Origin: Thiobacillus sp.
GTDB lineage: Bacteria; Pseudomonadota; Gammaproteobacteria; Burkholderiales; Thiobacillaceae
Assembly (NCBI RefSeq): GCF_018780105.1
Contig: NZ_JADMKC010000002.1
Location: 186,001-250,000, forward strand
Direction: 5' to 3'
DNA: 64,000 nucleotides
Shown here: piece after piece, positions 44,248 through 52,561 of the stretch
Numbering within the stretch: position 1 is the first letter of the stretch
Layout: every line of letters begins with the position of its first letter
Translations under genes and position numbers: made by a program
Notes under the pieces: generated by a model
Told to the model about the DNA's origin: nothing
Seen by the model: only the letters and a program-made list of their open reading frames with translations
The model's database searches: none

Positions 44248-45014
44248 GCGCGCCGGTCCTGTGGCAGAACCTCACCTGGGAAGATGTCGCCGCGCTACGC
44301 GACAACGGTATCCGGATGGCGATCCTGCCGGTGGGTGCGACCGAGCAGCACGGCCCGCACTTGCCGCTCGGGGTCGACACGCTGTCCGCCGAAGCGGTCG
44401 CGCACGGCGCCTCCGCGCTGACCGGCATTCCGGTGTTGCCGAGTCTGGCCTATGGCTGCTCGCTCGGGCACTCGCCCAAGTGGCCCGGCACGATTTCGCT
44501 GCGGCCGGAGACGCTGTCGAAACTGGTGCTGGAAATCGCCGAGTGGCTCAACACGGCCGGATTCGACCGCCTGCTGCTACTCAACGGCCACGTCACCAAC
44601 TGGGCGCCGCTGCGCTGCGGGCTGGAGAACATCCGCCACACCTATCCCAATATGCGCGTCGCGCTGCGCTCGATCTGGGACATCTCGGACGAGGCGCACC
44701 GTCGCTATCACGAGGACGCCGCCAACTTCCACGCCAACTGCGCCGAAACCTCGCTGATGCTGGCGCTGCATCCGGAACTGGTGCGCATGGACAAGGTGGT
44801 CGACGAGCCCGACCGTTCGACCGGCTGCTTCTTTGCGTATCGAGTGAATGACGAGAGCGTGCACGGCACCGTCGGCACACCGAGCCAGGCCGAGGCGACC
44901 GCCGGCAAGAATCTGCTCGACCTCTGCGTCAGCGAACTCGCGCAACAACTCACCCAGGCGCTGACCGAGGCTACACCGCTCGAACGCGCCGGCATCACCC
45001 CACCCCCGTTTTAA
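44244..45014 (+). CDS. Creatininase-family metal-dependent hydrolase
   Basis: A 256-residue protein of the creatinine amidohydrolase fold. The metal-binding stretches are present: 'GATEQHGPHLPLGVDT' (Glu, His, Asp ligands), 'NGHVTNW' in place of the usual NGHGGN, and 'HANCAETSLML' in place of HAGxxETS. Family members open cyclic or linear C-N amide bonds (creatininase, formamidopyrimidine amidases, MftE peptidase). Its tight coupling inside the guanidine operon suggests action on a guanidino or amide compound that yields or follows guanidine. The altered NGH motif means that substrate is open. Confidence 0.8.
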   Translation: MSAPVLWQNLTWEDVAALRDNGIRMAILPVGATEQHGPHLPLGVDTLSAEAVAHGASALTGIPVLPSLAYGCSLGHSPKWPGTISLRPETLSKLVLEIAEWLNTAGFDRLLLLNGHVTNWAPLRCGLENIRHTYPNMRVALRSIWDISDEAHRRYHEDAANFHANCAETSLMLALHPELVRMDKVVDEPDRSTGCFFAYRVNDESVHGTVGTPSQAEATAGKNLLDLCVSELAQQLTQALTEATPLERAGITPPPF

Positions 45015-45025
45015 GGAGTTGTCGC

Positions 45026-46402
45026 ATGACCATGCATTCCCCATCCGAAACCCTGGCCGTCGAAACGCAGGCCGTCAAGGCGCAACTTAAAAGCGCCGGT
45101 GTGAAATACGCGCTCGCCAGCTTTGCCGACCTGCATGGCATGTCCAAGGGCAAGGTGGTGCCGATCAGCCATTTCGAACAGATGGTCGGCGGTTCCGAGC
45201 TTTACACCGGCGCTGCGCTCGACGGCGTGCCGCAGGAGGTCAACGACGAGGAAGTGGCGGCGCATCCCGACCTCGCTTCCGCCGCGATCCTGCCGTGGAA
45301 CCCGGAGGTGGTGTGGTACGCCAGCGACCTCTATCTGAAAGGCCAGCCCTTCGAGGCCTGCTCGCGCGGCATCCTGAAGAAGCAGCTTGCGGCCGCCGCC
45401 GACCTCGGCCTGCGCTTCAACCTCGGCATCGAGACCGAGTTCTTCATCCTCAAGCAGAACGCAGACGGCAGCATCGTCCCGACCAGCGCAGACGACACCC
45501 TCGCCAAGCCCTGCTACGACGTGCGCGGCTTCCTCGACAACTACAGCCTGCTCGACGAAATCGTGCAGGCGATGGACGGCCTCGGCTGGGACGTCTACTC
45601 CTTCGACCACGAGGACGCCAACGGCCAGTTCGAGACCGACTTCCAGTACGCCGACGGCCTCACCATGGCCGATCGCTTCACCTTCTTCCGCCTGATGCTG
45701 GGCGAGATGGCGAAGAAGCGCGGCTACTTCGCCACCTTCATGGCCAAGCCCTTTGCCGACCGCACCGGCAGCGGCGCCCACTTCAACATGTCGATGGCGA
45801 GCCTGGAAACCGGCGAGAACCTGTTCGATTCCGACGCCGATGCCAACGGGCTCAAGCTGTCGAAGCTCGGCTACCAGTTCGTCGCCGGCGTGCTCAAGCA
45901 CGCGCACGCGATCTCCGCGGTGATCGCGCCGACAGTCAACAGCTACAAGCGGCTGGTGCGGCGCGGCAACATGTCGGGCTTTACCTGGGCGCCGATCCAC
46001 GTCTCCTTCGGCAGCAACAACCGCACCAACATGCTGCGCGTGCCGTTGGCCGGCGGCCGTGTCGAATGCCGTGCGGTCGACATGTCGTGCAACCCGTATC
46101 TGGCCGCTGCGCTGATGCTGGCCGCCGGCCTCGAAGGCATCCGCGAAGGCCTCGACCCCGGCAAGCCGCACGGCGAGAACATGTACCAGCACACCGAGGA
46201 AGAGCTGAACGCGATGGGCGTGACTCATCTTCCGCGCTCGCTGGAAGAGGCGATCGACGCCTTCGAAGCCGACCCGCTGACGAAGCAGGTGTTTGGCCCG
46301 CTGATGGCCGATGCCTTCGTCAAGTACAAGCGCGACGAGTGGGAGGCGTACCACACCCACGTCTCGCAGTGGGAACTCGACCGTTACCTGAAGTTTTTCT
46401 GA
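45026..46402 (+). CDS. Type III glutamine-synthetase-like ligase (GlnT/GMAS group)
   Basis: A 458-residue enzyme with the GS fold: 'LGIETEFFIL' and 'FDHEDANGQFETDFQYA' (metal-binding Glu), 'GSGAHFNMSMA' (His loop), 'WAPIHVSFGSNNRTNMLRVP' (ATP/phosphate Arg) and 'NPYLAAALML'. It lacks the C-terminal adenylylation Tyr loop of GlnA. Relatives make gamma-glutamylmethylamide or glutamine. In this operon it could assimilate released ammonia or glutamylate an amine- or guanidine-like substrate; the sequence does not decide. It starts after AAGGAG, 11 bases past the creatininase gene. Confidence 0.85.
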   Translation: MTMHSPSETLAVETQAVKAQLKSAGVKYALASFADLHGMSKGKVVPISHFEQMVGGSELYTGAALDGVPQEVNDEEVAAHPDLASAAILPWNPEVVWYASDLYLKGQPFEACSRGILKKQLAAAADLGLRFNLGIETEFFILKQNADGSIVPTSADDTLAKPCYDVRGFLDNYSLLDEIVQAMDGLGWDVYSFDHEDANGQFETDFQYADGLTMADRFTFFRLMLGEMAKKRGYFATFMAKPFADRTGSGAHFNMSMASLETGENLFDSDADANGLKLSKLGYQFVAGVLKHAHAISAVIAPTVNSYKRLVRRGNMSGFTWAPIHVSFGSNNRTNMLRVPLAGGRVECRAVDMSCNPYLAAALMLAAGLEGIREGLDPGKPHGENMYQHTEEELNAMGVTHLPRSLEEAIDAFEADPLTKQVFGPLMADAFVKYKRDEWEAYHTHVSQWELDRYLKFF

Positions 46403-46414
46403 GCAAGTAATCGT

Positions 46415-47152
46415 ATGGCACAGAACCTCAACCCCATTCCCCCGGAGCTGTTCCTGTGGGAAGAAGCGCTGCCCGGTGGCTGCCACTGGTCGGGGGTGAT
46501 CAAGCGCGGCAACGCGCTACGGCTCACCGACCTCACCGGCCGCGCCAACGTCGCGGCGCTGTTCTACAACGCCGAGGAAAAGCTCGAGCGCTACAACATG
46601 CCCGACACGCTGAAGGCGCAGCACACCGCGCACCTGACTACGGGCCACGCGCTCTATTCCGACATGGGCCACGTGCTGTGCTCGGTGATCAATGACAGCT
46701 GCGGCTGGCACGACACCGTGTGCGGCACCAGCAACGCCGAGATGGTGAAGGCGAAGTACGGCGAGGCTACCTACCAGACCCACCGCAACGCCATGCACCG
46801 CAACGGCCGCGACGGGCTGCTGGTCGAGCTCGGCAAGTGGGGGCTGGGCAAGCGCGACGTGGTGCCGAACGCCAACTTCTTCAGCAAAGTCGCGGCCGAC
46901 GAAGCGGGGAAACTGCACTTCGACGAAGCGAACTCGCGTCCTGGCGCCTATGTCGATCTCAGATTCGAGATGAACGTGCTGGTGGTGCTGTCCGCTGCGC
47001 CGCATCCGCTCGACCCGCGTCCCGACTATGTACCGGGCGACGTTATGCTGACTGCATGGAAGGCGGGTGCGCCGGGCGCGGACGACGTCTGCCGTAACAG
47101 CTGCGCGGAAAACCAGCGCGGCTTCTACCAAACCGAAATCCTGTTCCGCTGA
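46415..47152 (+). CDS. cgdA: Carboxyguanidine deiminase subunit (DUF1989, urea-carboxylase-associated)
   Basis: A 245-residue DUF1989 protein: 'LPGGCHWSGVIKRGNALRLT', 'SDMGHVLCSVINDSCGWHDT' (Cys/His metal site) and 'PNANFFSKV'. DUF1989 pairs next to carboxylases were shown in Pseudomonas to be the two subunits of carboxyguanidine deiminase, turning carboxyguanidine into allophanate and ammonia. The A and B letters here follow gene order and are not a verified subunit assignment. It lies 12 bases after the GS-like gene. Confidence 0.85.
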   Translation: MAQNLNPIPPELFLWEEALPGGCHWSGVIKRGNALRLTDLTGRANVAALFYNAEEKLERYNMPDTLKAQHTAHLTTGHALYSDMGHVLCSVINDSCGWHDTVCGTSNAEMVKAKYGEATYQTHRNAMHRNGRDGLLVELGKWGLGKRDVVPNANFFSKVAADEAGKLHFDEANSRPGAYVDLRFEMNVLVVLSAAPHPLDPRPDYVPGDVMLTAWKAGAPGADDVCRNSCAENQRGFYQTEILFR

Positions 47153-47161
47153 GGTGACATC

Positions 47162-47815
47162 GTGACTAGTTTTAACCTCGTCGAAAGCCCTTTCGATCCA
47201 AAGAATGCAGTTGTCGACGCTGTCGTCGACGCCGGCGACCCGTGGATCCACGAAATCAAGAAGGGCCAGGTCTTCCGCATCCTCGACCTCGAAGGCAACC
47301 AGGCGGTCGACACGCTATTTTTTAATGCGCGCGACCCCGAGGAGCGCTACAGCGCCGCCGACACCGTGCGTGCGCAGGGCGCGCTCTACCTCACCGCCGG
47401 CACCCAGCTGATGTCCACCGAAGGTCGGGTCATGCTCACCATCACCGCCGACACCTGCGGCCGCCACGACACCCTGGGCGGCGCCTGCTCGTGCGAAAGC
47501 AACACCGTCAGATATGCACTGAACAAACGGCCGATGCACTCGTGCCGCGACAGCTTCCTGCACGCGCTGGCGCACTATGACGGCGGGCTGACCAAGCGCG
47601 ACATCACCAGCAACATCAACTTCTTCATGAACGTGCCGGTGACGCCGCTGGGTGGCCTGACCTTCGCCGACGGCGTGTCGGCGCCCGGCAAGTACGTCGA
47701 GATGCGTGCCGAGATGGACGTGCTGTGCCTGATCTCCAATTGCCCGCAGTTGAACAACCCGTGCAATGCCTACAACCCGACGCCGGTGCGGGTGCTGATC
47801 TGGGATGCACAGTGA
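47162..47815 (+). CDS. cgdB: Carboxyguanidine deiminase subunit (DUF1989, urea-carboxylase-associated)
   Basis: A 217-residue DUF1989 protein, partner of the preceding one: '[20 protein letters not shown]', '[20 protein letters not shown]' with '[11 protein letters not shown]' (Cys/His metal site) and '[10 protein letters not shown]'. The pair forms a heterodimer in characterised systems. The start is GTG at 47162, after GAGGTG. The subunit letter follows order only. An 84-base palindromic repeat and a guanidine-II riboswitch separate it from the carboxylase. Confidence 0.85.
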   Translation: MTSFNLVESPFDPKNAVVDAVVDAGDPWIHEIKKGQVFRILDLEGNQAVDTLFFNARDPEERYSAADTVRAQGALYLTAGTQLMSTEGRVMLTITADTCGRHDTLGGACSCESNTVRYALNKRPMHSCRDSFLHALAHYDGGLTKRDITSNINFFMNVPVTPLGGLTFADGVSAPGKYVEMRAEMDVLCLISNCPQLNNPCNAYNPTPVRVLIWDAQ

Positions 47816-47818
47816 TGT

Positions 47819-47902
47819 CGTCATTCCGGCGAATACCCAGAGGGCACAAGAGCCGGAATCCAGTTGTATGCACTGGACCCCGGCTTTCGCCGGGGTGACG
47901 AT
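47819..47902. repeat. 84-bp palindromic intergenic repeat
   Basis: Ends TCGTCATTCCGG and CCGGGGTGACGA are near-perfect inverted repeats; inside are a CCGG-arm hairpin (47823-47859) and a perfect 8-bp hairpin ACCCCGGC-TTTC-GCCGGGGT (47877-47896). It belongs to the common family of GTCATTCC...GGTGAC repeats of proteobacterial genomes, and here has landed between cgdB and the carboxylase. Confidence 0.75.
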
Positions 47903-47927
47903 CCAAAGGAAATAACGAAATAACCCA

Positions 47928-47971
47928 CGGCGGGACGTCCTGCCGCGGAGACTGCACGCGGGACGACCCGC
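47928..47971 (+). ncRNA. Guanidine-II riboswitch (mini-ykkC class)
   Basis: Two tandem short hairpins, each with an ACGN tetraloop: P1 at 47928-47945 (CGGCGGG-ACGT-CCTGCCG, seven pairs with one G-U) and P2 at 47958-47971 (GCGGG-ACGA-CCCGC, perfect). The 12-base linker is within the known range, and the ribosome site AAGGAAA follows P2 by one base, 5 bases before the carboxylase ATG. The class normally has ACGR loops; P1 here has U at the last position. Placement directly before a guanidine carboxylase supports the call. Confidence 0.78.
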
Positions 47972-47984
47972 AAGGAAACACGAT

Positions 47985-50900
47985 ATGTTCGACAAGGTAC
48001 TCATTGCCAACCGCGGCGCTATCGCCTGCCGCATCATCCGCACCCTGCGTGCTATGGGGGTGAAGTCGGTCGCCGTCTACTCCGAGGCGGATCGCCATTC
48101 GCTGCACGTGCGGCTCGCCGACGAGGCAGTCGAGATCGGTCCGGCGCCGGCGGCGCAGAGTTACCTGCGCGCCGAGAAGATTCTGGAAGCGGCGCAGGCC
48201 ACCGGCGCCCAGGCGATCCACCCCGGTTACGGCTTTCTCTCCGAGAACCCCGGCTTCGCCGAGGACTGCGCCGCCGCCGGTATCGCCTTCATTGGTCCCA
48301 GCCCCGACCAGATGCGCGCCTTTGGCCTCAAGCACACCGCACGCGATCTGGCCGAGCACAACAAGGTGCCGCTGCTGCCGGGTTCCGGTTTGCTCTCCGA
48401 CGCCGGCCACGCCCAGGCCGAAGCCGCGCGCATCGTCTACCCGGTGATGTTGAAGAGCACCGCCGGCGGCGGCGGCATCGGCATGCGCCTGATCTGGAGC
48501 GCGGACGAGCTGGTCGAGGCCTTCCAGTCGGTCGAACGGCTGGCGCGCGCCAACTTCAAGGAGGCCGGCATCTTCCTGGAAAAGTACGTCGAGCACGCGC
48601 GCCACATCGAGGTGCAGATTTTCGGCGATGGCCGCGGCCATGTCGTCGCGCTCGGCGAACGCGACTGTTCGGTACAGCGGCGCAATCAGAAGGTGATCGA
48701 AGAAACGCCCGCGCCCGGTCTCACCGACGCGCAGCGCAGCAATCTGCTCGCCACCGCCGTGCGTCTCGGCGAAGCGGTCGGCTACCGTTCTGCCGGCACG
48801 GTCGAATTCGTCTACGACACCCTGAGCGGCGAGTTCTATTTTCTTGAAGTGAACACGCGCTTGCAGGTCGAGCACGGCGTCACCGAGGAAGTCACCGGCG
48901 TCGATCTGGTCGAGTGGATGGTGCGTGAAGCCGCTGGCGAGCTTGATCTCGCCGGCTTCAGAGCCGATCCGCAGGGTGCATCGATGCAGGTGCGCCTCTA
49001 TGCAGAAGACCCGGGCAAGGACTTCCAGCCCGCCGCCGGCGTGCTGACCGAGGTGGTGTTCGCTGCCGATGCGCGCGTTGAAACCTGGGTCGAACGCGGC
49101 TCCGACGTGCCGCCGTTCTATGACCCCATGGTCGCCAAAATCATCGTCAAGGGCGTCGATCGTGCCGACGCTCTGGTGAAGATGCAAAGCGTGCTCGCGC
49201 AAACCCGTGTCGCCGGCATCGAGACCAACCTCGGCTACCTCGCCCAGATCGTGCGCGACGCGGTATTCATGGAAGGGCGCCAGACCACGCGCTACCTCAA
49301 CGCCTTCCACTATCGCCCGGCAACGATCGACGTCATCGAACCGGGCGTGCAGAGCAGCATTCAGGACTGGCCGGGCCGTACCGGCTACTGGGACGTCGGC
49401 GTGCCGCCGTCGGGCCCGATGGATGCGCTGGCTTTGCGCCTCGCCAACAAGCTGGCCGGCAATGCCGAAGGCGCGGCCGCGCTCGAACTCACAGTCGCTG
49501 GCCCTACGTTGCGTTTCAACTGCGATTCAGTGATCGCACTGGCCGGCGCCGACATGGGCGCCGAGCTCGATGGTGTTGCGATTGCCAACTGGGCCGCACA
49601 TGCGGTCAAGGCCGGTAGCATGCTCAAGCTTGGCGCGATCAAGGACACCGGCTGCCGTGCTTACCTCGCGGTGCGCGGCAGCTTCGACGTGCCGGATTAC
49701 CTCGGCAGCAAGTCCACCTTTACGCTCGGCCAGTTTGGCGGCCACGCCGGGCGCACCCTGCGGGTCGCCGACGTGCTGCATCTCCACCCGGCCGTACCCC
49801 CCTTTGAAAAAGGGGGAGCAGGTCAACAGTGCTCCGACATTCCGGCTTATACCCACGCCTGGGAAATCGGCGTGCTCTACGGCCCGCACGGCGCGCCGGA
49901 TTTCTTTACCGACGCCGACATCGACATGTTCTTCGCCACCGACTGGGAGGTGCATTACAACTCCAGCCGCACCGGGGTTCGGCTGATCGGCCCGCGCCCG
50001 CAGTGGGCGCGCAAGGACGGCGGCGAAGCTGGCCTGCATCCTTCGAACATCCACGACAACGCCTACGCCATCGGCGCGGTCGACTTCACCGGCGACATGC
50101 CGGTGATCCTCGGGCCCGATGGCCCCAGCCTCGGCGGTTTCGTCTGCCCGGCCACCATCGTGCAGGCCGAGCTGTGGAAGATGGGCCAGTTGCGTCCCGG
50201 CGACACCGTGCGCTTCAAGCGCTTGAACCAGGCGCAGGCCGAGCGCATGGAAGCGGCGCAGGACGCCGCCATCGCCAGCCTGGCTGTGCCGGCTGCTCAA
50301 GCGTTTACGGCGGACACCGGAGCGCTCGCCGATCCGGTCCTGCATCGCACGCCGGAAACCGATAATCCTGTCGCTGTGGTCTACCGCCGCGCCGGCGACA
50401 AGTACATGCTCATCGAATACGGCCCGCTGGTGCTCGACCTCAACCTGCGCTTCCGCGTGCACGCGCTGATGACGAAGCTGCTGGCCGATGCCGTGCCGGG
50501 CATCCTCGACCTCACCCCCGGCATCCGCTCGCTGCAGGTGCACTACGACTCGCGCGTGCTGCCGCTGGCGAAGCTGATGGACCTGCTGCTGGTGGCGGAA
50601 AAGGCGCTGCCCGCGATCGAGGACATGCAGGTGCCGACCCGCATCGTGCATATCCCGCTGTCGTGGGACGACGCCGCCACGCGTTTGGCGATCGAAAAGT
50701 ACATGCAGTCGGTGCGCAAGGACGCGCCCTGGTGTCCGAGCAACATCGAGTTCATCCGCCGCATCAACGGGCTCGACAGCATTGAAGAGGTGAAGCGCAT
50801 CGTCTTCGAGGCGAGCTACCTGGTGATGGGCCTGGGCGATGTCTATCTCGGCGCGCCGGTGGCGACGCCGGTCGATCCGCGCCATCGCATGGTCACCACC

Positions 50901-51593
50901 AAGTACAACCCCGCCCGCACCTGGACCCCGGAAAACGCCGTCGGCATCGGCGGCGCCTACATGTGCGTGTACGGCATGGAAGGCCCCGGCGGCTATCAGT
51001 TCGTCGGCCGCACCTTGCAGATGTGGAATCGCTGGCGCCAGACCCGCGACTTCACCGACGGCAAGCCGTGGCTGCTGCGCTTCTTTGATCAGGTGCGCTT
51101 CTTTCCGGTGAGCGAAGAAGAGCTATTGAAAATCCGCGAGGATTTCCCGCTCGGTCGTTATCAATTGAAGGTGGAAGAAACCACGTTCAGCCTGCGCGAA
51201 TACAACCAGTTTCTCGCCGACAACAACGCATCCATCGTCGCCTTCAAGGCGCAGCAGCAGGCGTCGTTCGACGCCGAACGCGAACGCTGGCGCGCGAGCG
51301 GCCAGGCCGACTACGCCAGCGACCTGACGGTGGCCGAAGCCGCGCCCGACAGCGAACTCGACCTGCCGGAAAACGGCCGCGCCCTCGCCAGCCACGTCGC
51401 AGGCAATGTGTGGAAAGTGGAAGTGGAGGCCGGCGCTGTCGTCAAACAGGGCGACCCGCTGGTCATCGTCGAGTCGATGAAAATGGAATTCGCCGTGCTG
51501 GCGCCGTGCGACGGCCGCGTTCACCAGGTGTTCTGCCGCGAAGGCGGGCAGGTGAGCGCCGGGCAGGATTTGCTGGTGATCGTCACGGCGTGA
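47985..51593 (+). CDS. Biotin-dependent guanidine carboxylase (annotated by family as urea carboxylase)
   Basis: A 1202-residue enzyme that carboxylates guanidine with ATP and bicarbonate. Order: biotin carboxylase (1 to about 445, 'KSTAGGGGIGMRL', 'FLEVNTRLQVEH'), AHS2/AHS1 carboxyltransferase (about 450-1060, 'YGPHGAPDFFT', 'GPDGPSLGGFVCPATIVQAE', 'YNPARTWTPENAVGIGGAYM'), biotin carrier (about 1125-1202, Lys1166 in 'VESMKMEFAV'). Asp700 in 'AVDFTGD' appears to be the position where urea-specific fungal enzymes have Asn, consistent with guanidine preference; this needs an alignment. A REP-like hairpin is translated at about residues 603-618. The gene lies in an operon with both guanidine riboswitch classes. 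Confidence 0.88.
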   Translation: MFDKVLIANRGAIACRIIRTLRAMGVKSVAVYSEADRHSLHVRLADEAVEIGPAPAAQSYLRAEKILEAAQATGAQAIHPGYGFLSENPGFAEDCAAAGIAFIGPSPDQMRAFGLKHTARDLAEHNKVPLLPGSGLLSDAGHAQAEAARIVYPVMLKSTAGGGGIGMRLIWSADELVEAFQSVERLARANFKEAGIFLEKYVEHARHIEVQIFGDGRGHVVALGERDCSVQRRNQKVIEETPAPGLTDAQRSNLLATAVRLGEAVGYRSAGTVEFVYDTLSGEFYFLEVNTRLQVEHGVTEEVTGVDLVEWMVREAAGELDLAGFRADPQGASMQVRLYAEDPGKDFQPAAGVLTEVVFAADARVETWVERGSDVPPFYDPMVAKIIVKGVDRADALVKMQSVLAQTRVAGIETNLGYLAQIVRDAVFMEGRQTTRYLNAFHYRPATIDVIEPGVQSSIQDWPGRTGYWDVGVPPSGPMDALALRLANKLAGNAEGAAALELTVAGPTLRFNCDSVIALAGADMGAELDGVAIANWAAHAVKAGSMLKLGAIKDTGCRAYLAVRGSFDVPDYLGSKSTFTLGQFGGHAGRTLRVADVLHLHPAVPPFEKGGAGQQCSDIPAYTHAWEIGVLYGPHGAPDFFTDADIDMFFATDWEVHYNSSRTGVRLIGPRPQWARKDGGEAGLHPSNIHDNAYAIGAVDFTGDMPVILGPDGPSLGGFVCPATIVQAELWKMGQLRPGDTVRFKRLNQAQAERMEAAQDAAIASLAVPAAQAFTADTGALADPVLHRTPETDNPVAVVYRRAGDKYMLIEYGPLVLDLNLRFRVHALMTKLLADAVPGILDLTPGIRSLQVHYDSRVLPLAKLMDLLLVAEKALPAIEDMQVPTRIVHIPLSWDDAATRLAIEKYMQSVRKDAPWCPSNIEFIRRINGLDSIEEVKRIVFEASYLVMGLGDVYLGAPVATPVDPRHRMVTTKYNPARTWTPENAVGIGGAYMCVYGMEGPGGYQFVGRTLQMWNRWRQTRDFTDGKPWLLRFFDQVRFFPVSEEELLKIREDFPLGRYQLKVEETTFSLREYNQFLADNNASIVAFKAQQQASFDAERERWRASGQADYASDLTVAEAAPDSELDLPENGRALASHVAGNVWKVEVEAGAVVKQGDPLVIVESMKMEFAVLAPCDGRVHQVFCREGGQVSAGQDLLVIVTA
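49798..49816. repeat. REP-like hairpin translated within the carboxylase gene
   Basis: CCCCCTTT-GAA-AAAGGGGG is a perfect 8-bp hairpin with a three-base loop, the core of a widespread intergenic repeat. It is in frame and encodes 'VPPFEKGG' in a loop before 'YTHAWEIGVLYG'. The frame is preserved on both sides. Confidence 0.65.
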
Positions 51594-51636
51594 TGGCGGC
51601 CGGCCGCAATCCCGCTAACATAGACCGTGTTCACTA

Positions 51637-51664
51637 CGTCCATGCAGACTGAGCTGCATGGACG
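51637..51664. promoter_or_regulatory. 11-bp inverted repeat before gntR
   Basis: CGTCCATGCAG and CTGCATGGACG are perfect inverted repeats separated by ACTGAG. They lie between the carboxylase stop and the gntR ribosome site, so they may act as an operator or a hairpin in the leader. Confidence 0.45.
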
Positions 51665-51683
51665 CCGTATGCAGGAGAGCCCA

Positions 51684-52376
51684 GTGGCGGAAACCCGATT
51701 GAGTGCGAAGGATGTCTACACCCGCCTGCGGGAAATGATCCTCAATTTCGAGATCTATCCCGGCAGCCGGGTTACGGAAACGGAACTGGCCGAATATTTC
51801 GGTGTGAGCCGAACCCCCATCCGTAGCGCGCTGCAGCGGCTCGAAGCCGAAGGCTATCTGACCGTGCTGCCCAAGCAAGGGTGTTTCATCCGCAACCTCG
51901 ATATCGACGACCTCAGCAAGTACTACCAGGTGCGGAAGACGCTGGAACAACTCTCCCTGCAACTGGCGAACACTTACATGAGCGATACCGCGCTGAGCGA
52001 ACTCGCGGCGGCCTGGGACCCCGCGCGGCAGGTCGACCGCAGCGACGATCCCGAGGAAATGGAAGCGCGCGATGAAACCTTTCACCTCGCGCTGGCCGAG
52101 GGCGGTGGCAACCTGATCCTGCGCAACTATCTGGCCGATGTGAACCGCCATCTGCGCATCGTCCGGCGGCTCGGCTTCACGCGGTCGGAGCGCATCGACC
52201 AGACCTACGACGATCACTACCGGATCTGCCAGAGCCTGCTGCGCCGCGATCTTGCCGAAGCGCAGACGCTGATGCGCGACCACATCCAGCACGTCGAACA
52301 GTTCGTCAAAACCATCACCCTGACGCAACTGGCCATCAACAGGAACCACAGCTTTCCGGCGAAAAAAACCACCTAG
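51684..52376 (+). CDS. GntR-family regulator, FCD type
   Basis: A 230-residue regulator: winged helix at residues 5-70 ('VTETELAEYFGVSRTPIRSA', 'LQRLEAEGYLTVLPKQGCFI') and an all-helical FCD ligand domain with metal-type His/Asp residues ('DETFHLALAEGGGN', 'YDDHYRICQSLL'). Start GTG at 51684 is preferred because AGGAG lies 6 bases upstream and the inverted repeat precedes it; earlier in-frame starts exist. A TTGTATACAA site in the next promoter fits this family, so it probably represses the biuret operon. Confidence 0.88.
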   Translation: MAETRLSAKDVYTRLREMILNFEIYPGSRVTETELAEYFGVSRTPIRSALQRLEAEGYLTVLPKQGCFIRNLDIDDLSKYYQVRKTLEQLSLQLANTYMSDTALSELAAAWDPARQVDRSDDPEEMEARDETFHLALAEGGGNLILRNYLADVNRHLRIVRRLGFTRSERIDQTYDDHYRICQSLLRRDLAEAQTLMRDHIQHVEQFVKTITLTQLAINRNHSFPAKKTT

Positions 52377-52392
52377 CCTGCCGCGCTGTCGC

Positions 52393-52438
52393 GCACTCTT
52401 TTCGGGCGCCCCGCCCCCCATACGCACCATAAACCTGC
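52393..52438. promoter_or_regulatory. Two possible NtrC sites upstream of the biuret operon
   Basis: GCACTCTTTTCGGGC (52393-52407) and GCACCATAAACCTGC (52424-52438) each match GCAC-N7-GTGC with one mismatch in the right half; their centres are 31 bases apart and about 130-160 bases upstream of the sigma-54 -24 element. The second shares its first nine bases with the candidate site of the guanidine operon. Confidence 0.4.
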
Positions 52439-52561
52439 CTGCTTGATGCACCCGCGCCCACACTGATGGTTGCCGGTCGTTTCCCGCGTGGATTTTCTAT
52501 CTTGTTGTTATCGATGGATTAATTCTGAAATATGGCAGGGTTGATGGCCGCTTGAGCAGGC

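Noticed and set aside
47985-51593. Plain urea carboxylase annotation
   Set aside because: Two guanidine riboswitch motifs, the DUF1989 pair and Asp700 all favour guanidine as substrate.
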